Positions 31,726-45,508 of a DNA stretch of 64,000 nucleotides are shown here, piece by piece. The number at the start of each line of letters is the position of its first letter. Within the stretch, counting starts at the first letter, position 1. The stretch comes from Panorpa germanica (Eukaryota > Arthropoda > Insecta > Mecoptera > Panorpidae): the NCBI GenBank assembly GCA_963678705.1, contig OY783206.1, forward strand, positions 19,107,807 through 19,171,806, given 5' to 3'. The notes beneath the pieces were generated by a model, which did no database searches, was not told the DNA's origin, and saw nothing but the letters and a program-made list of their open reading frames with translations. The translations under genes and the position numbers were made by a program.

Positions 31726-34700
31726 TCATGTAGCAGAAGATTTTTTATTTTCGTGGATTTTTTTCGTTTTAAATGTTTCTAATAAGTTGTTATAATCGGT
31801 TATTTGTTCTCTGAAGTTATCAATCGGCTCCTCGTTGCTCTCGTCATTGCACATTTTGTCATCTGAAATTAGCAGAATTATTATTAGATTGCTATGGAAG
31901 AAATCCTCGGTTTTATAAACATACCTAAAGACACAAAAAATAATTAAGACCAGAAAACACAATAAGATTTTTTTTGCTTTCAAATGTGTGAAAATGGTGA
32001 TGGGCGAATTAGGATTTAATCTAATTCAAAACTATATTAAAATACATACATCACAATATAGCGGGGATCCCTATTATGAAAATATACAATAAGGTTGTGA
32101 ACTCATTTTAGGGTTCAATTTTTTAATACTTTAATGAAATTTTGATTATTAAACGTATATTGGCGTTTATATTTTATTAATATTTATATAAAGTTTAAAT
32201 TTTATTTAGCTGCGTGACGTCATAGTTGATGACTTTGAAATATGAGTAATCTTATTTATTTTTCGTTGGCTATCCCGATTATTGAAACAATATGGGTCGA
32301 TGCAATAGCTGCTATAGCTTTAACGTTTATTTCTACATCTCTTTTGTAAGTCTCTTGCACAGTGATGATAAAGGTTGGCAAATGATAGTGTGGAAGAAGA
32401 CTGCGAAGCTAATACTACAATTATAGTATATAATTATGATGGAATTATTATATTACACAATCGGTATTTTATTTGTTATTTTTTATTTAGTATAACGCAA
32501 TATACTAAAGTTTACCTCCGGCAAGCGTCGAATTAATTTCTAAGCGTCTATTGAATTTCATGCCATCAAATTTTAATGCCATTTTTAAATTGAAATATTT
32601 AACTCGTTCCATATTTATTTTACACATAACAAATAACTTTTCTTCAATTTGTTCATTATTTGAATAACTTTTTTTCAAAATTTGTGAATTTTTTTTTCGA
32701 TTTGTAAATTAGCCAATTTACAAAATTTCAACTTTCTAGCACAACTTTTACTATCGACAAAAATAGACAATTTTCAAGAAAATGCGAGGAGCCGTTTTCG
32801 AGTTGCCATACAAATTTCGATTTTGCCAATAAAATTAAATAAAGTTTAAAGAAATAGAACACGGTAGACGGGAAAGCCGAAAGGCACACAATTAATAATA
32901 AATAATAATGTAAGAAAATCCTATATTATAAACATTATATGTAGGGAAAGTTTATTTGTTTATATGATTGTTTGTTTATATGTTTACGCGATTCGTATGG
33001 TGGCTTGAAAACGGCTCCGCGCATTTTCCTGAAAATTGTCTATCGTAGAGAAAAAAATTCTAAGACTTTTGACTTCCTTGAATTTTCCCCTAAATTTCTC
33101 CAACTTTTAATTCGTAAAAGATAGAAAGTTGACATTTTCCATATGAATTACGGTGTTCAATGGTAATATTTTTGGAAATTTAGAAACTAAAAAATTAAAA
33201 AGGGGGGCGTTGAGAAAATTAGGGGGCCCGGTAGGAAACTTTGGAGAAACCTCAAATTTTGAATTGTGCAGTAATTGAATATGATATTGAGAAAAAAAAA
33301 GACAAAAATTTATTTGTGGGCACAGGGGCGCTTTTAGCCGAGAGTAAAAAATTGAACTAGAAAGTTGAAATTTTGTATATGAGCTAACTTTGGTGCCTAA
33401 TTCAGAAATCGAAAAAAAAAATCCCAAATTTTGAAAAAAAAGCTTGGTCAAATAATGAACAAATTAAAAAAAATAAATTTAAAAATATATAAGAAAATAA
33501 ACATATAAACATACAGTTGGAACATTATAATATAGGATTTATTTTTATAACGTTACATAACTGTATTTTCATGTACAGTTCATCCGACATTTATTCAGTT
33601 TCCTATATAACTTTTACACATTTGCTAATATTTATGGCATTTACTACTTACCCAAGTCAGAGTATTTGTCAGTTCCACAGAAACCGCGTCGGTTTCCATA
33701 ACCAAAATTACATCCTCTAAACACGCTTACACGGGGTGCGTAATCCTTGGCTTTATTAGATGCATTTTGACTAGAGAACTTCACAAAACCGCATAGGACT
33801 CTATAAAACAAACATTTATGGTAGATATCTGTAGATCTTTCAGATAATCGTACCTACATATAATTAAGAAAATCTACAATATAATTAAGAAATTACCCGT
33901 TTTGTCTACAGTGCTTTGCTGATTGAACTACTCCACACATTTTGAAGAACTCTTGATATTCTTCTTTCGTGTATTCTCTCTTTATATCACCGATATATAT
34001 TGTCTTCCGTTCGTCTTCATCGTCATATTTACGTCTTTTCACATATGGTCGAGGGGATGAATCATCATAGACCCCCTGCCGCCTCCTTTCATTATCATAA
34101 ATGTATCTCTTGGGATGTGGTACAGGGCTTGGGGAACGCAGTACTGGTCGTTTCATTGGTTTGTAAACCGTATCACGGAAACGTTGAATCTCAGCTTCTT
34201 CTGCATGAGAATCCGATCCGGTTGAACTAAAAAAAAAAAAAAAACATTTTACTTTTCGTTAGTTTAGAAAATTTAATTAAATTAATAGATCTGTTTATTA
34301 CTTGTTTCGTGATTGCGATGGTGATCTACTATAACTTCCATCACATCTTGATCTTGACGATGATCTCTTTAGACTTTTATTATTAGTAGATACTAAACGA
34401 CTTGCACTCCTTTCACGTGAATAGCTACTTCGATATGTAGCCAGATGATCATATTTAGAAGACTCTCGAGTGTGACCTCGCGAATATTTTCTACCTTTTT
34501 CTTCTGGTGATCTTCTACGATGTTGAGAATATTTTCGTACTGGTGATTGACTGCTATGTTTTTTATTTGTATAGTCTAGTGATATTTTTCTTCTATTGTT
34601 CTTTTCTAAGCTACGAGATCGACTCCTCTTTTTTTTTGATTTTTCAGATTCTGAATCACTTTTAGTAGATGAAGCATTACTACTAGGCAGCAGTTTATCA

Positions 34701-37700
34701 GTTGTTTTGACTTGGGGTCTTTGCGTCAATTGACAACTTTTCTTTTTCTCTGTTTCACGTAGTTCCGCATTCACGCTTATTGTTTTTAGCGTAACGTAGT
34801 TGTTGTTAACATATTTAACAGACGAAGGTTTGTTGCAGTCATTTCTAGGACCATTTTCTCTACTTAACAGTTTTTCAATTGTTTTGCTTTGTGGTGTTTG
34901 CGTAGATTTAGAAATTGTCTCTATCTTACTTTCACGTGGCTCATCATTATCGTAGCTTATTGTTTTATCTTCTTGAACAGGCTTACATATTATTGAAGTT
35001 GTAGATACGTCTGCATCTTTCTCACGTGGATTATATGTGATCATAGTATTGCACGCTATTGAAAAACGTATGCTTTGCTTAACATTACATAAAACTGATC
35101 CTTTATTTATTTTTGATGGTACTTCAGTATTAGTTTGTTTACTGGAGATTTCAACCAGAGATTGAATTTCGCGTGTTGAAGTGACAGGTATTACCACTTT
35201 ATCTTGAAAAACTTTCTTATTATTTTTCTTATTGATCAAGTATTGTGCTGTCTTAGAAGTAATTTTCTTCTGCACGAAATTTGGAGGCTGTGGTTCTACT
35301 TTTGGTAGATCATTATACGGTGTCAATAACTGTTTATTGTTTACACTACCTGTTTTTATGCGTCCGCTTGTAGTCTTTGGCATTTTTAAGTGTTGCACAG
35401 TTTGAATTGACTCTTCAACAGTCGGATGAGACTTTTTGGTTTCAATGGTATTAACTAGCTCAGGGTTTTTATAATTATCTGTATGTTGTATAAAATTTTT
35501 TTTTAAATTATTTCTATTTAATAACGAATTTTGTTTAGTTTCATTTTCTCCTAATTTGATGTGTCTATCTTTCGACGGTATATTTCCGTCTTGTGAGTTA
35601 TTATTTTTTGTTTTAATATCACTTAAAACAGTTCCGTATTGTAACGATCGATCAGTTTTCAAAGCTACAGATTTAAGAACCTCATTTTCTTTTGCTGAAA
35701 TATTGTTGGATAAATTTGTACATTTTGCTGTCAAATCATTATGATGTATTTTATTATCCATTTGCGTTGACGTAATTTTTACTTTTACCTCAGTCAATTT
35801 TTTGTCGGTTTCCGTATAATTATTAATGGTTTTCGTCCGCGTCTTTTCTACATTTTTCTCCTTCCTGTAGTTGTGACCTTCTAATGCAGCTTCGGATGTA
35901 ATAGTGGAAATTGATTTCTTACTTGTTACTTTCTCAAACTCTGGTTCCGAAATTAACGATTTCGAATTTTGATAAATGTTTTTCTTTTTCCGTGTTTTCT
36001 GCTGTTTTAATTTTTCTCGAGAAACTGCACGAGATTTATGACTGCCACCCGAAGATTCGTTCTTTTTTTGTGATACTTCTTCCTTCATTGATTCAGTAAC
36101 AAGTAATTGACTTTTCATATGCTTTTCATTTATTGCATCGACGACATTTTTAGATCCAGCAATTTTAAATGTTTCATTTTCTTGTTTTTTCACTTGTGTC
36201 ACTTTGCCTTCACTCTCATGTAATTTAGTAACCTTGTTTAGTAACTTATCTTTTCTAATATTAGTTTGTTTTTTTATTTTCTTTAGTCCACAATTCCTTT
36301 TACCAATTTTGTTATCACTAGATACTTTAACTTTATTATCACCTGCAGAAACTTCATAACTTCTAGGAGGAAATTGAATTTCCTCGTTTATTTTACTATC
36401 TATTTTTTTATTGTCTATTTTACTGTTTATTTCACTAATATCACAATTTTGATGACTATTTATATTTTTGGTTTTACTAGTTTCTTTTTCAATGTCTGCG
36501 CACTCATCGTCACTAAGGAATATTGGCGGTTGTTCACCCACAGGATCGTCTAATGAAATTTTTTTACCAATGCCGTATTGACGTTTTTTACTTTTCGCTG
36601 GTTTTAGACTATGATTAATTTCCTAAAAATATAAAGAAGGGATGTAACAATTTGGTAAATATACAAACGAAAAATTTATCTTCTAATATAAATTCCATAA
36701 TTATAAAAAGTAGAGTACATTCATCAGCTACTGTATAATAAAACTGTGATTAGTAAGTAAACGAAAATATATAGCTAACTAAATGGATGTAAAAAGTTTA
36801 TTTCTACATTTTTTCTATTGGTACCACTTTCATAATTAATGAATTATATCTAGGAAAGAAAATAACTTACGGGATTATGTTTAGATGGAACTGAATCTTC
36901 GCATGTATTAAACATCTGGTCTGCACAAATTGATTCTACGTCCACGCATTCATCTTCAGTATCTTTAGAATTACATGGTGTATAATTTGTAAGTTTAGAA
37001 ATATTTTTGGTATTTCTATCTCGAACAGGTGTTCGTATAGGAGGAACTTTCCTTTCTATTCTACTTGGAGTAGATTGAATATCCGTGAATGATTCAACAA
37101 AATTACTACTTGTTAATTCGTGTAGCATATCTGCTACAACGAAAGAGCCATTTAAATCTGGCTCTTTAGACCCATCTTCACCATTTATATAACTTACTAA
37201 ATCCAAAGACGAATTTTGTAAGTCTGCTATGTCATCTTTTACGTCATCTATTTTCTCTTCTGCTGCTATTTCTTGTCTTGTTATTTCTTGTGTTACTATT
37301 TCTTGTGTTACTATTTCTTGTGTTACTATTTCTTGTGCTAGTTCTTGTTGTGAGTTTTCATCTCCGACGATAAAAATATTGGTATCTAATAAAATTTCAT
37401 TTATGGAGTCGCCAATAGAAAAATTCAAATTTAATTTTTCTGCACTTTCAAGAGGTTGTAACTGAATATCTTCCAAGTCAAAACAAGCACTAAGGTTATT
37501 ACAGCTTCTGGAGGAAGCCAACATATTGTCATGGGGTCTGGGAGTTTCTGGTAATGAAACGGACTTTTCATTTTTCTTGGGTGTTGAAGTTTTTGGATAG
37601 ACGGTTGAAACAACATTATGAAAAACGTTGAAATCATTTATTTTAGATTGTGAATTTAGTTCCATTATTTCAATTGAACCACTAGCAGATTCATCGAAAT

Positions 37701-38470
37701 CGACTAAAAGTTCTTTATGTTGATTTTTGACGATTGTCTCATATGCTGATTCTACAACATTGAAACTACCATTCAAATCTTTTGGGGAATCGTATAAATA
37801 TTTTGGATCAATTGGAATAACAATAACATTACCCTTGATGCTATCTTTATTTATTTGCTGAGCAAATCTGTTGCTTTTACTTTCATTTTCCTCCACATTT
37901 TTATCATCTTCAGAGTCTGAACTTCGTGATAAATTTAATGGTTGTATTTTTGCTAAGCTATCTGAACGACCTTGCTTGCTGGATCCTACATCTGAATCAG
38001 AGTCTGACTCAGAGTCCGAGCTGGAATCAGACTCAGAGCTGGAGCTAGAGCTTGAACTGCCTGAATTGCTAGAACTGCCTGAACTACTAGAACTAGATGA
38101 TCTACGTTCTGTACCAACACTCAATTTATTACAGGCTTCTGAGTCGAACTCCTTATTGAAAATCTGCTTCGGGCAGACATCTAGATTATCATTTCTAACA
38201 GTATATGATGGAGTAGGTCGAAGTTGCAGCGATGGAAGCACTGGAGTCATTCGTGGGGGCTGTTTAGGTGTAAAAGAGCCACGCAAGAGTGATTTACACT
38301 CTTGCTGTACAGCCATTTGTGATTCAGACTCATGCAGCACAGTCACTTGTGATTTTACCGTTTCGGCAACAGTCGCAGATGGTTTTACCACATTTATTTG
38401 AGTCACAGGCCTCACAACTTCTTGCACGAATTGTTTCGGGGTATGTGCTTTTCTAATCTTCTGTACCATT
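31726..38470 (-). CDS. spargel: PGC-1/spargel-like transcriptional coactivator (5 exons)
   Basis: Reading leftward: exons 38470-36871, 36622-34302, 34226-33897, 33800-33652 and 31862-31726, all with GT/AG borders and matching phases, giving about 1511 residues from the Met at 38469. PGC-1 proteins dock on nuclear receptors and other factors in the nucleus to drive mitochondrial and metabolic genes. In order: a Ser tract with SDSDSE acidic repeats (about 130-170), five tandem QEIV-type pentads (about 390-415), a long Lys/Ser-rich low-complexity region, an RS-rich region (about 1190-1305), then an RRM (about 1380-1455; RNP2 TIYIGDI, RNP1-like CGFVKF). The tail has GNRRGFCGTDKYSDLD, like the GRRxF-YADLD end of PGC-1, and ITDYNNLLETFK, like its final helix. 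The N-terminal activation domain is not seen, and a splice acceptor precedes the first Met by one base, so at least one upstream exon exists. Longer than fly Spargel. Confidence 0.82.
32490..33537. mobile_element. Helitron remnants in the last spargel intron
   Basis: Between exons 4 and 5. 32,500-32,820 has minus-strand 3' and body pieces; 32,865-32,900 has a non-LTR 3' tail (AAAGCCGAAAGGC) like that at 1,720; a plus-strand copy starts TCCTATATTATAAACATT at 32,918 and runs to about 33,480; a minus-strand 5' tip ends at 33,537 (TCCTATATTATAATGTTCC). Confidence 0.7.
37262..37336 (-). repeat. 15-bp minisatellite inside the spargel coding region
   Basis: Four near-identical 15-base units (TTGTGTTACTATTTC on the plus strand) encode successive (T)QEIV pentads; a further diverged unit encodes RQEIA. 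The period is a multiple of three, so changes in copy number keep the frame. Confidence 0.85.
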
Positions 38471-38979
38471 CTGCAAGAAAAAATACAAAATTTATAAAAA
38501 TTGATTTAGGATATAAAAAGTCAGTGGAAAAGTCAGTCGAAAAATATAAACAAATTTTACAATTTTTGCTAGTGGTTTTAAAATTGTGAAAGTAAAATTA
38601 CAATTTTTTTTAATTTAATTGTAGTCAAAAATAGTATCTATTTCAGTGAACATTTAGACATTTAGACATTTAATAAAATAAAAACGCCAATATACATTTA
38701 TTAACATCTAAAAGAGTTTACAAGACCATTGTGAAAAGGTAGAAAAACATCATTTACATCTGTCGTAACAAGTAAAATAAAATCGATTTTTTATTTATTC
38801 TACAGACTTTTCGGACACACACACTTCAAAAATGGCTAAGAACTAAGCGGTTGGATTAAAACTAATGGGTGTTGAATTAAATGAAACTAATTTCTGCGGC
38901 AATGTGAGAATAGAGTTACATTATTTAAATTTGGCAGGTAAGCTCTCTGTAGACAGTAGCTTCTGAAAAACAAATAGGA

Positions 38980-41900
38980 AACCCTAAATTTCCTGTGGCG
39001 GCGGGAGTTGAGATCGTAAAATCTAGAAATATTGAATAAAGACAATTTTAACTTGCGATATGTATAGATACACTAATTGTGAATATTTGCCAATAGTTGG
39101 AACACCACATATTTTATTCAGTAGCGGAGCGATTTTTTGGGGGTAATGTTAGAATAGAGTTCCAACGTTGAAATTTAGTATGTAGGCTCGCTGTAGGCTG
39201 TGATTAAGGAATAAATATTAAAAACTCCAAATTCTCAGTGGCACCGGGAGTTGAGACGATAAAAGCCAGAAATATTAAATAAATATAATTGAAACTTGAG
39301 GTATGTATTGAGATACAAATTGTGCATATTTGCCAATAATTGAAACAACAAAATTTTTATTCAGTAGCGCCGCGAATTTTTGGGGACAACGGGAACGTTG
39401 AAATTTGAGACGTTGGTTGATGGTCATTAAAGACAAACCATAGAAAACTGCAAATTTCCAGTGAGGGTTGGCGCCGGAAACCAAAAACCAGAAATATGAG
39501 ATATATGAGGATAAAATGCTAAAATATAGTATATATGGCTTGGATACAATCAAATTGATTCCTGCGGCTACTTTGAAAAGACTTGACGTAAAAAAATTGT
39601 TCCTTTTATTCGGAAAATAATTAGGGGCCTCCGCTCCTTCGTTGCCTCAGGGCCTCCACACCTCTAAATCCGGCCTTGACTAAAAATAAATATTTAAAAA
39701 AAATTACATCCATTAATGAATTGTATTAATAGCGGTTGCGTCTGGAGGCAGAACACTACAGATCCGGATGGCATGGGATGGGGGAAAGGGGTGATTAATA
39801 GTCCCAAATGTAGAAAAATTAAAATTAAAACTAAGTATTGAGACTCTAATTATACATATATCATCAGTAGTGTTGCAATATTGGTAAAGAAGGGGTTTAT
39901 GATTTGCAAGACCTACAATTTTTAAATTCAATTTGTGGGGTTGTCTATAAACGGTGATTTAAAATAGCTAGAGAAAATATTGAGTACGAGCAAAATAGAT
40001 CACTTTGATTAAAATTTGACAATTTTACTTCAACGGCGGGGGTAAATGAGAAGACTAATATTATATTCTAGATATAAATACGAAATTTAGTATGTAAGTT
40101 TACAGTGCAGTATTAATTATTCGAAAGAATTGCTGTAGTATCGAAGTAATAGTGCATTATAGTTTAGGGAGAGAGGGAGGGGGCGCCGAGGTCAATATCC
40201 TAAGTTGAAGTAGGGGTGATAGAGGACAGCGCCTATATGAGATAGGGACGTTGCAGATCATGAATCGTGGTGGTGAATATGAGATCGACGGTGCAGTGCG
40301 ATTAAATTAAAAGTGCCAGAATGAGAACGACAAGGGCTAGAATGCTAAGGAGCAATTAGGAGCGTGGCGCTTGGCATTGTTTATTACAGAATTTAATTAA
40401 TGTAATTGGTACGTTTAGAGTGAAATGGGTAAAAATATATTTTAACAAGCATTTATCTTTTTTTTTTTTTAAATTTAGCTTCTTAAAAATAATGTACATA
40501 TAAGGATGAAATTTAATATGTAGGATAACAGTAAAGTATTAATTTTGAAAATAAATTGCTGAAACGATTGGTAGGCAGGGTGGCTGAAGCGTAGGGATAT
40601 ATCATTGGAAGAGCAGAAGCTCACGGGACAGTACTCTAAGTGGCGACGGCGGTGAGTGCAAAAGAGATAGAGGATTGCTGAGCGTGTGCCGCGATACAGT
40701 AAGTTGGCGTCTGTAGTGTAGGTGCAACGAAATTAAATTAAAAGTACGGGAATGATAGAGCTAATAGGCTGTCATTGGTAGCGATCACGACCGGGGTACT
40801 GAATATTGTTCAATACATTGTTTCATTAGAATAAATGGTATGATTAGATCGAAATGGATGAAGATAAATATTTTAATTCTTCGTAATATTTAAATATTTA
40901 CGAAGGAATATTTTAATTATTGCGCTAAAGGGGGGGGGGGGGGGGGCTGGGAATGTAATCTAAAGACCGACGATGCTCAGGGAAGGAGCGATACAGAGCT
41001 GCTGAGCGTGTGTCGTAGTGCAGGAAGGAGGGGCTCTGTGGCTGAGATTTAGAGGAATCAAATTCAAAATTCGGAAACGATAAAGAGCATGGAGCCAAGA
41101 GGTGATGATATGGAATATTTTGTAGAGGACGAATTTCTAATACTTGCTAAGAATTTCCTTGGAAGAAGTAAATGTGGAAAACTGGAAATTTTCAAAAAAT
41201 ACTTTTGCAAATATCTGACGAACTGGAAAATATATAAAACTGAAATTTGAAGTGTGCATTGAGATCATAATTGTGCACATTTGTCAATAATTTGAAATTT
41301 AAGTTCAGTAGCGGTATGAATTTCGGGAGCGGTATGAATTTTATGAATAAAGTTCCAAAGTTGAAATTTGGAATGTATGCTCGCTGCAGACCGTTAATTA
41401 AAAATAAAATTAAAATCTTTATTCAGTAGCGGCGTGAATTTTTAGGGACAATGTCGCAACAGAGCTAGAACGTTGAAATTTAAGACGTGGGCCTTTTATA
41501 GATGGTCAATAAAGACAAACCATAGAAAACTACAAATTTCAAGTAGTGACAGGTGTCGGGGACCAAAAACCGGAAATGTCAAATATATAGAGATAAAAGG
41601 CTATAATATAAAATATATGTTCTTAGATACAAACAAAATAAATTCCAGTGCTGAGATTTGACAAATTTGTTCAGTAGCGAAGGTATGTGGGGGCACTAAC
41701 GCTTAAAATATAAATACAACGCTAAAATTTGGTATGCAGATATAGATTGACATATTAATAACGAAAATATTTTTTAAAAAAACTACATTTTCTTAAGTGT
41801 AACGTTAGGGCAGGGTGTAATAAACCGAGTATAAGAACAATATAGAGGTACAACGATGATATTTAGCATGTAGAGTATTACATAGAAACAAAATAGTTCT

Positions 41901-42120
41901 CTCTATGTCAGATGTTCAAATTACATTCAGTAGGAGAATTGGATTGATATTTTGTGCGTTTGCAAGCAGAGTGCTACGACATCGGACGGAAGGTATGTGG
42001 GTAGGAGGAGATAGGCAATATCCCCAAATATAAAATTAAAAAAATTAAAACTATGCATGTGCATATTTGCGAAAAAAAATTACCCTCAGTAGCGGCGCGA
42101 ATTTAGGGAAGTGTGGAATT
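38980..42120. repeat. Field of ~240-bp and ~224-bp repeat units
   Basis: CAGTAGCGG-type landmarks at 39,119, 39,362, 41,306, 41,423, 41,672 and 42,089 mark imperfect units, many about 240-250 apart. 40,140-41,115 holds 224-bp-family units (ACCGACGATGCTCAGGGAAG near 40,967). 41,105-41,300 matches the 5' half of the diverged Helitron subfamily at 12.7-12.9 kb. No coding region. Lies in the proposed first intron of spargel. Confidence 0.65.
40930..40946 (+). repeat. Poly-G run of 17
   Basis: Seventeen consecutive G, then CTGGG. Such a tract stands out in this AT-rich sequence and is a likely place for assembly or length error. Confidence 0.9.
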
Positions 42121-43435
42121 ACGAATCGAAAAAAAAATCCCAAATTTTAAAAAAAGTTGGTCAAATAATGAATAAATTGAAAATATTTTATATTTTGTTG
42201 AAAAAAAAATATATTCTTTAGTCAATTTATATGAAAAACTAGAGATTACCTACGTCGCAATGCGACGTCTTTTTGGTGTGTATGATTTGAATCCAATAAA
42301 ATAAGTCGTAATTACATTTCATATTTAATTCTATTTTTAAATTGAAATAATAAACTCGCACAATAATAAAATAATTTTTCGATTTATCAAAATAAAAAAT
42401 ATTTTCAATTTATGCGTTATTTGACCTATTTTTAAAAATTTGGGATTTTTTTTTTCGATTCGTAAATAAGTTACCAAGGTTAGCCTATATACAAAATTTT
42501 AACTTTCTAGCACAATTTTTCTAGCACCAAATAAAATTTTTAGACAAAAGTCTTAGAATTTTTTTCTGTACGAAATAGCAAACTTTCAAAAACATTGACG
42601 GATCCGTTTTCATTCTACCATACGAATTTCAGCAACAAACAAACATATAAATATACACTTGGAACATTATAATATAGTAGAGTTTACCCCCGTCTGATTT
42701 AAATCCAAAAAAGTAATTCGTAATTACATTTCATATTTAATTCTATTTTTAAATTGAAATAATAAACTCGCACAATAATAAAATAATTTTTCAATTTATC
42801 AAAATAAAAAATATTTTCAATTTATGCGTTATTTGACCAACTATTTTTAAAAATTTGGGATTTTTTTTTTCGATTCGTAAATAAGTTACCAAGGTTAGCC
42901 TATATACAAAATTTTAACTTTCTGGCACAATTTTTACTCTCGGCAAATACTACCCTCGTGCCCCCAAATAAAATTTTAAAATTTGGAATTTTTTTTATTA
43001 ATAATATACTTAATTATTCTAGAATCCAGAATATGAACTTTCTCCAAAGTTCCCTACCGGGTCCCCGAATTTCTTTAACCAACCCTTTTTCAATTTTTAA
43101 ATTTTTGAAATTTCTAATTTTTGAGAAATGTCAGCATTGAATACCTTAATACACATGCAAAATTTCAACTTTCTATCTTTTACGAATTAAAAGAAATACA
43201 GCAAAAAAGGGCTCACTTTTTTCCACTTTTTCCAAAATTACGGGTTTCCAGCAAATTACGCTAGTAAATGCGAATATACTTCAAAACATAGAAATTCAAA
43301 ATTTAATAAAATGGGCCCTGAGAAAATTGGAGGGCCCGATAGGAAACTTTGAAGAAAGCTCAAATTTTGAATTCTATAATAAATAATAAATAAATTCTAT
43401 ATAAATTTAATTGAATATAATTTAAAAAAAAAAAA
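42121..43435. mobile_element. Degraded Helitron copies
   Basis: A minus-strand 3' end (CTAG at 42,239-42,242, hairpin GTCGCAATGCGAC at 42,255) belongs to a copy whose 5' end is near 42,680 (GGAACATTATAATATAG on the plus strand). A second minus-strand copy follows from about 42,686 to 43,260, with body blocks but a damaged 3' hairpin; fragments continue to 43,435. Confidence 0.7.
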
Positions 43436-44533
43436 ATTCGGCGGTTTTTGCCGAGAGTAAAAATTGTGCTAGAAAGTTGAAATTTTTTATGTAGGCTGGG
43501 TAACTAATTTACGAATCGAAAAAGAAATCCCAAATTTTGAAAAATAACGTCAAATAACGAATAAATTACAATACTTACAATATTAACAATTACAATAGTA
43601 CTTTTGTCTAACTTTGTTTTGACTTGTAAACTTTTCATACAACACACTCAAACGTAATAAACTATTTACAGCTATCTCGAGCAAAACATTTACCATTTTC
43701 ATTTTTCTAATTAATTAATTTTTGCCTGGGGTAAATACAATCGATTACTAATTATTCTACAGACTTGATTTTTTATTGAAATAAATGTTAATATATGTAT
43801 ATTGACGTTCTAATTTTAAAAAAAGCTATATCAAATTTGAATTTCAGTTTTGTCGCATGTTTTAGCTATGCACAAGACGTCACAGAAGAAATAAGTAATC
43901 GATATTATCTTCTACTCACAATCGTTTGCGTTTTTGTTGCATAAAAGGTGTAAAATCTGCTGACGTAATATGCAGTCAAATTTTCTTTAACGTTGGATCC
44001 CTTTAAATAATTAAAGTGACAAAATGACTTTTTTAATTGTCAATATTTCTTAAAATATAATGAGTTGTTAAATAATTGGACATATGAGGTCCTGGTAGCT
44101 AACTATCAATATTTAGCACAGTTTTATAGAAATTAAGACATAGTTCCCAAACCCATTTAAGAATAAATCAGAAATTCAAATCTTACATAGCTACACCTTC
44201 GTAAATTTTTCGATATTAACAAAAATAAATTAAAAAATGGACATATTGTAGCATATATATAAATAATTCTTAACTTCATAGCAAAAATGTTACTTTTTCA
44301 GATGATAAATTGGGAATTACTAATTTAAAATCAATTTCAATGACAATTTTTCTTCTTTTACTGTATATAAGTTTTTTCGTTTTATGAACTTATGCAATGC
44401 TCCACGATTTAAGGCTCATTACGTGTCGCCATATTATGCAATAAAAAATCTCGTCTTTTTAAAATATACAAATATATATATACAAATATATATATACAAA
44501 TATATATATATATATATATATATAAATATATAC

Positions 44534-44625
<92 letters not shown>

Positions 44626-45508
44626 TTATATATATATTTATATATATATTCATATTCATATGACTCCGGGTGTTACAGAATTCGCACGGATTTATTCTTC
44701 AGGGGGATCTATGCCAAAAGTAGAGGTTTACAACAAAGATTTTTTTATTAAAATGGTCTGGACATTAAAAAATCACCTCTAAAAATAATGCATGTTAATA
44801 TAAAACAAATAGACGACAGATATAATTGATATAAGATAAAATTTTAAAAAATGCAACAGTAAAGAGAAATGGACACCAGACCTAATTAAAGTTGTAAAAT
44901 AACAAATTATATAATTTAATCTAAGATACATAGAAGTATCGCTTGCCCTAACAGTTTGGATATCTTGGCTTTGAACTTTGATAATATAAACAACAAAACT
45001 AAAAAAAAGACCTCTTTCTTAGGCACTGCGAAAAATAATAACGCAGAAATAATAATAAAATATAATATCAAATAAATTTTATTGGTATGAATATAAATTG
45101 GTAGCGCTTTACAAATACTTTTATGTTTAAAAATTATAATTACTAAATATTTGGCAAAAAACCACATCATTGTCGTCTGGATTGGATTGGGATTCTTTGG
45201 AATATTGTCCGTTAAAAGGACTTAATGTAATGGTAAAATTTAAACCATTAAAAGGACATGTGGGGCGAGTGCGGGCATGAATCATAAAATATCCAGTCGT
45301 CACTTAAGACGGCAGCGACATTTCATGTGTGATATAGAATGTAGTAATAAATTCTATTTTTGCGCCTATATTCAAATTTATAAAAGATAATTGGTTAGAA
45401 ATATTAATAAAAATTAATATAATAATAATTAAGAATTATTAATAAAAAATCAAATTATTAATTCATAAATTTTTGATTCTTTAAAATTACATTAGATTGC
45501 CTCATTAT
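43436..45508. repeat. Unclassified repeat, block Y (copy 2)
   Basis: Second copy of 21,379-22,828 in the same orientation. It has about 650 additional bases at 44,430-45,080 including a TA-rich microsatellite. Here Y precedes X, the reverse of the order at 19.7-22.8 kb. Confidence 0.75.
44465..44660. repeat. Compound TA microsatellite
   Basis: About 195 bases of (TA)n broken by ACA and AAA steps. Long open frames over it on both strands encode only Tyr/Ile repeats and are artefacts. Confidence 0.95.

Noticed and set aside
37871-38401. 176-residue plus-strand ORF opposite spargel exon 1
   Set aside because: It is the reverse reading of the Ser/Asp-rich tract; low complexity on one strand keeps the other open.
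44384-44782. 132-residue ORF over the TA microsatellite
   Set aside because: Composed of Tyr/Ile repeats from (TA)n, also open on the opposite strand.
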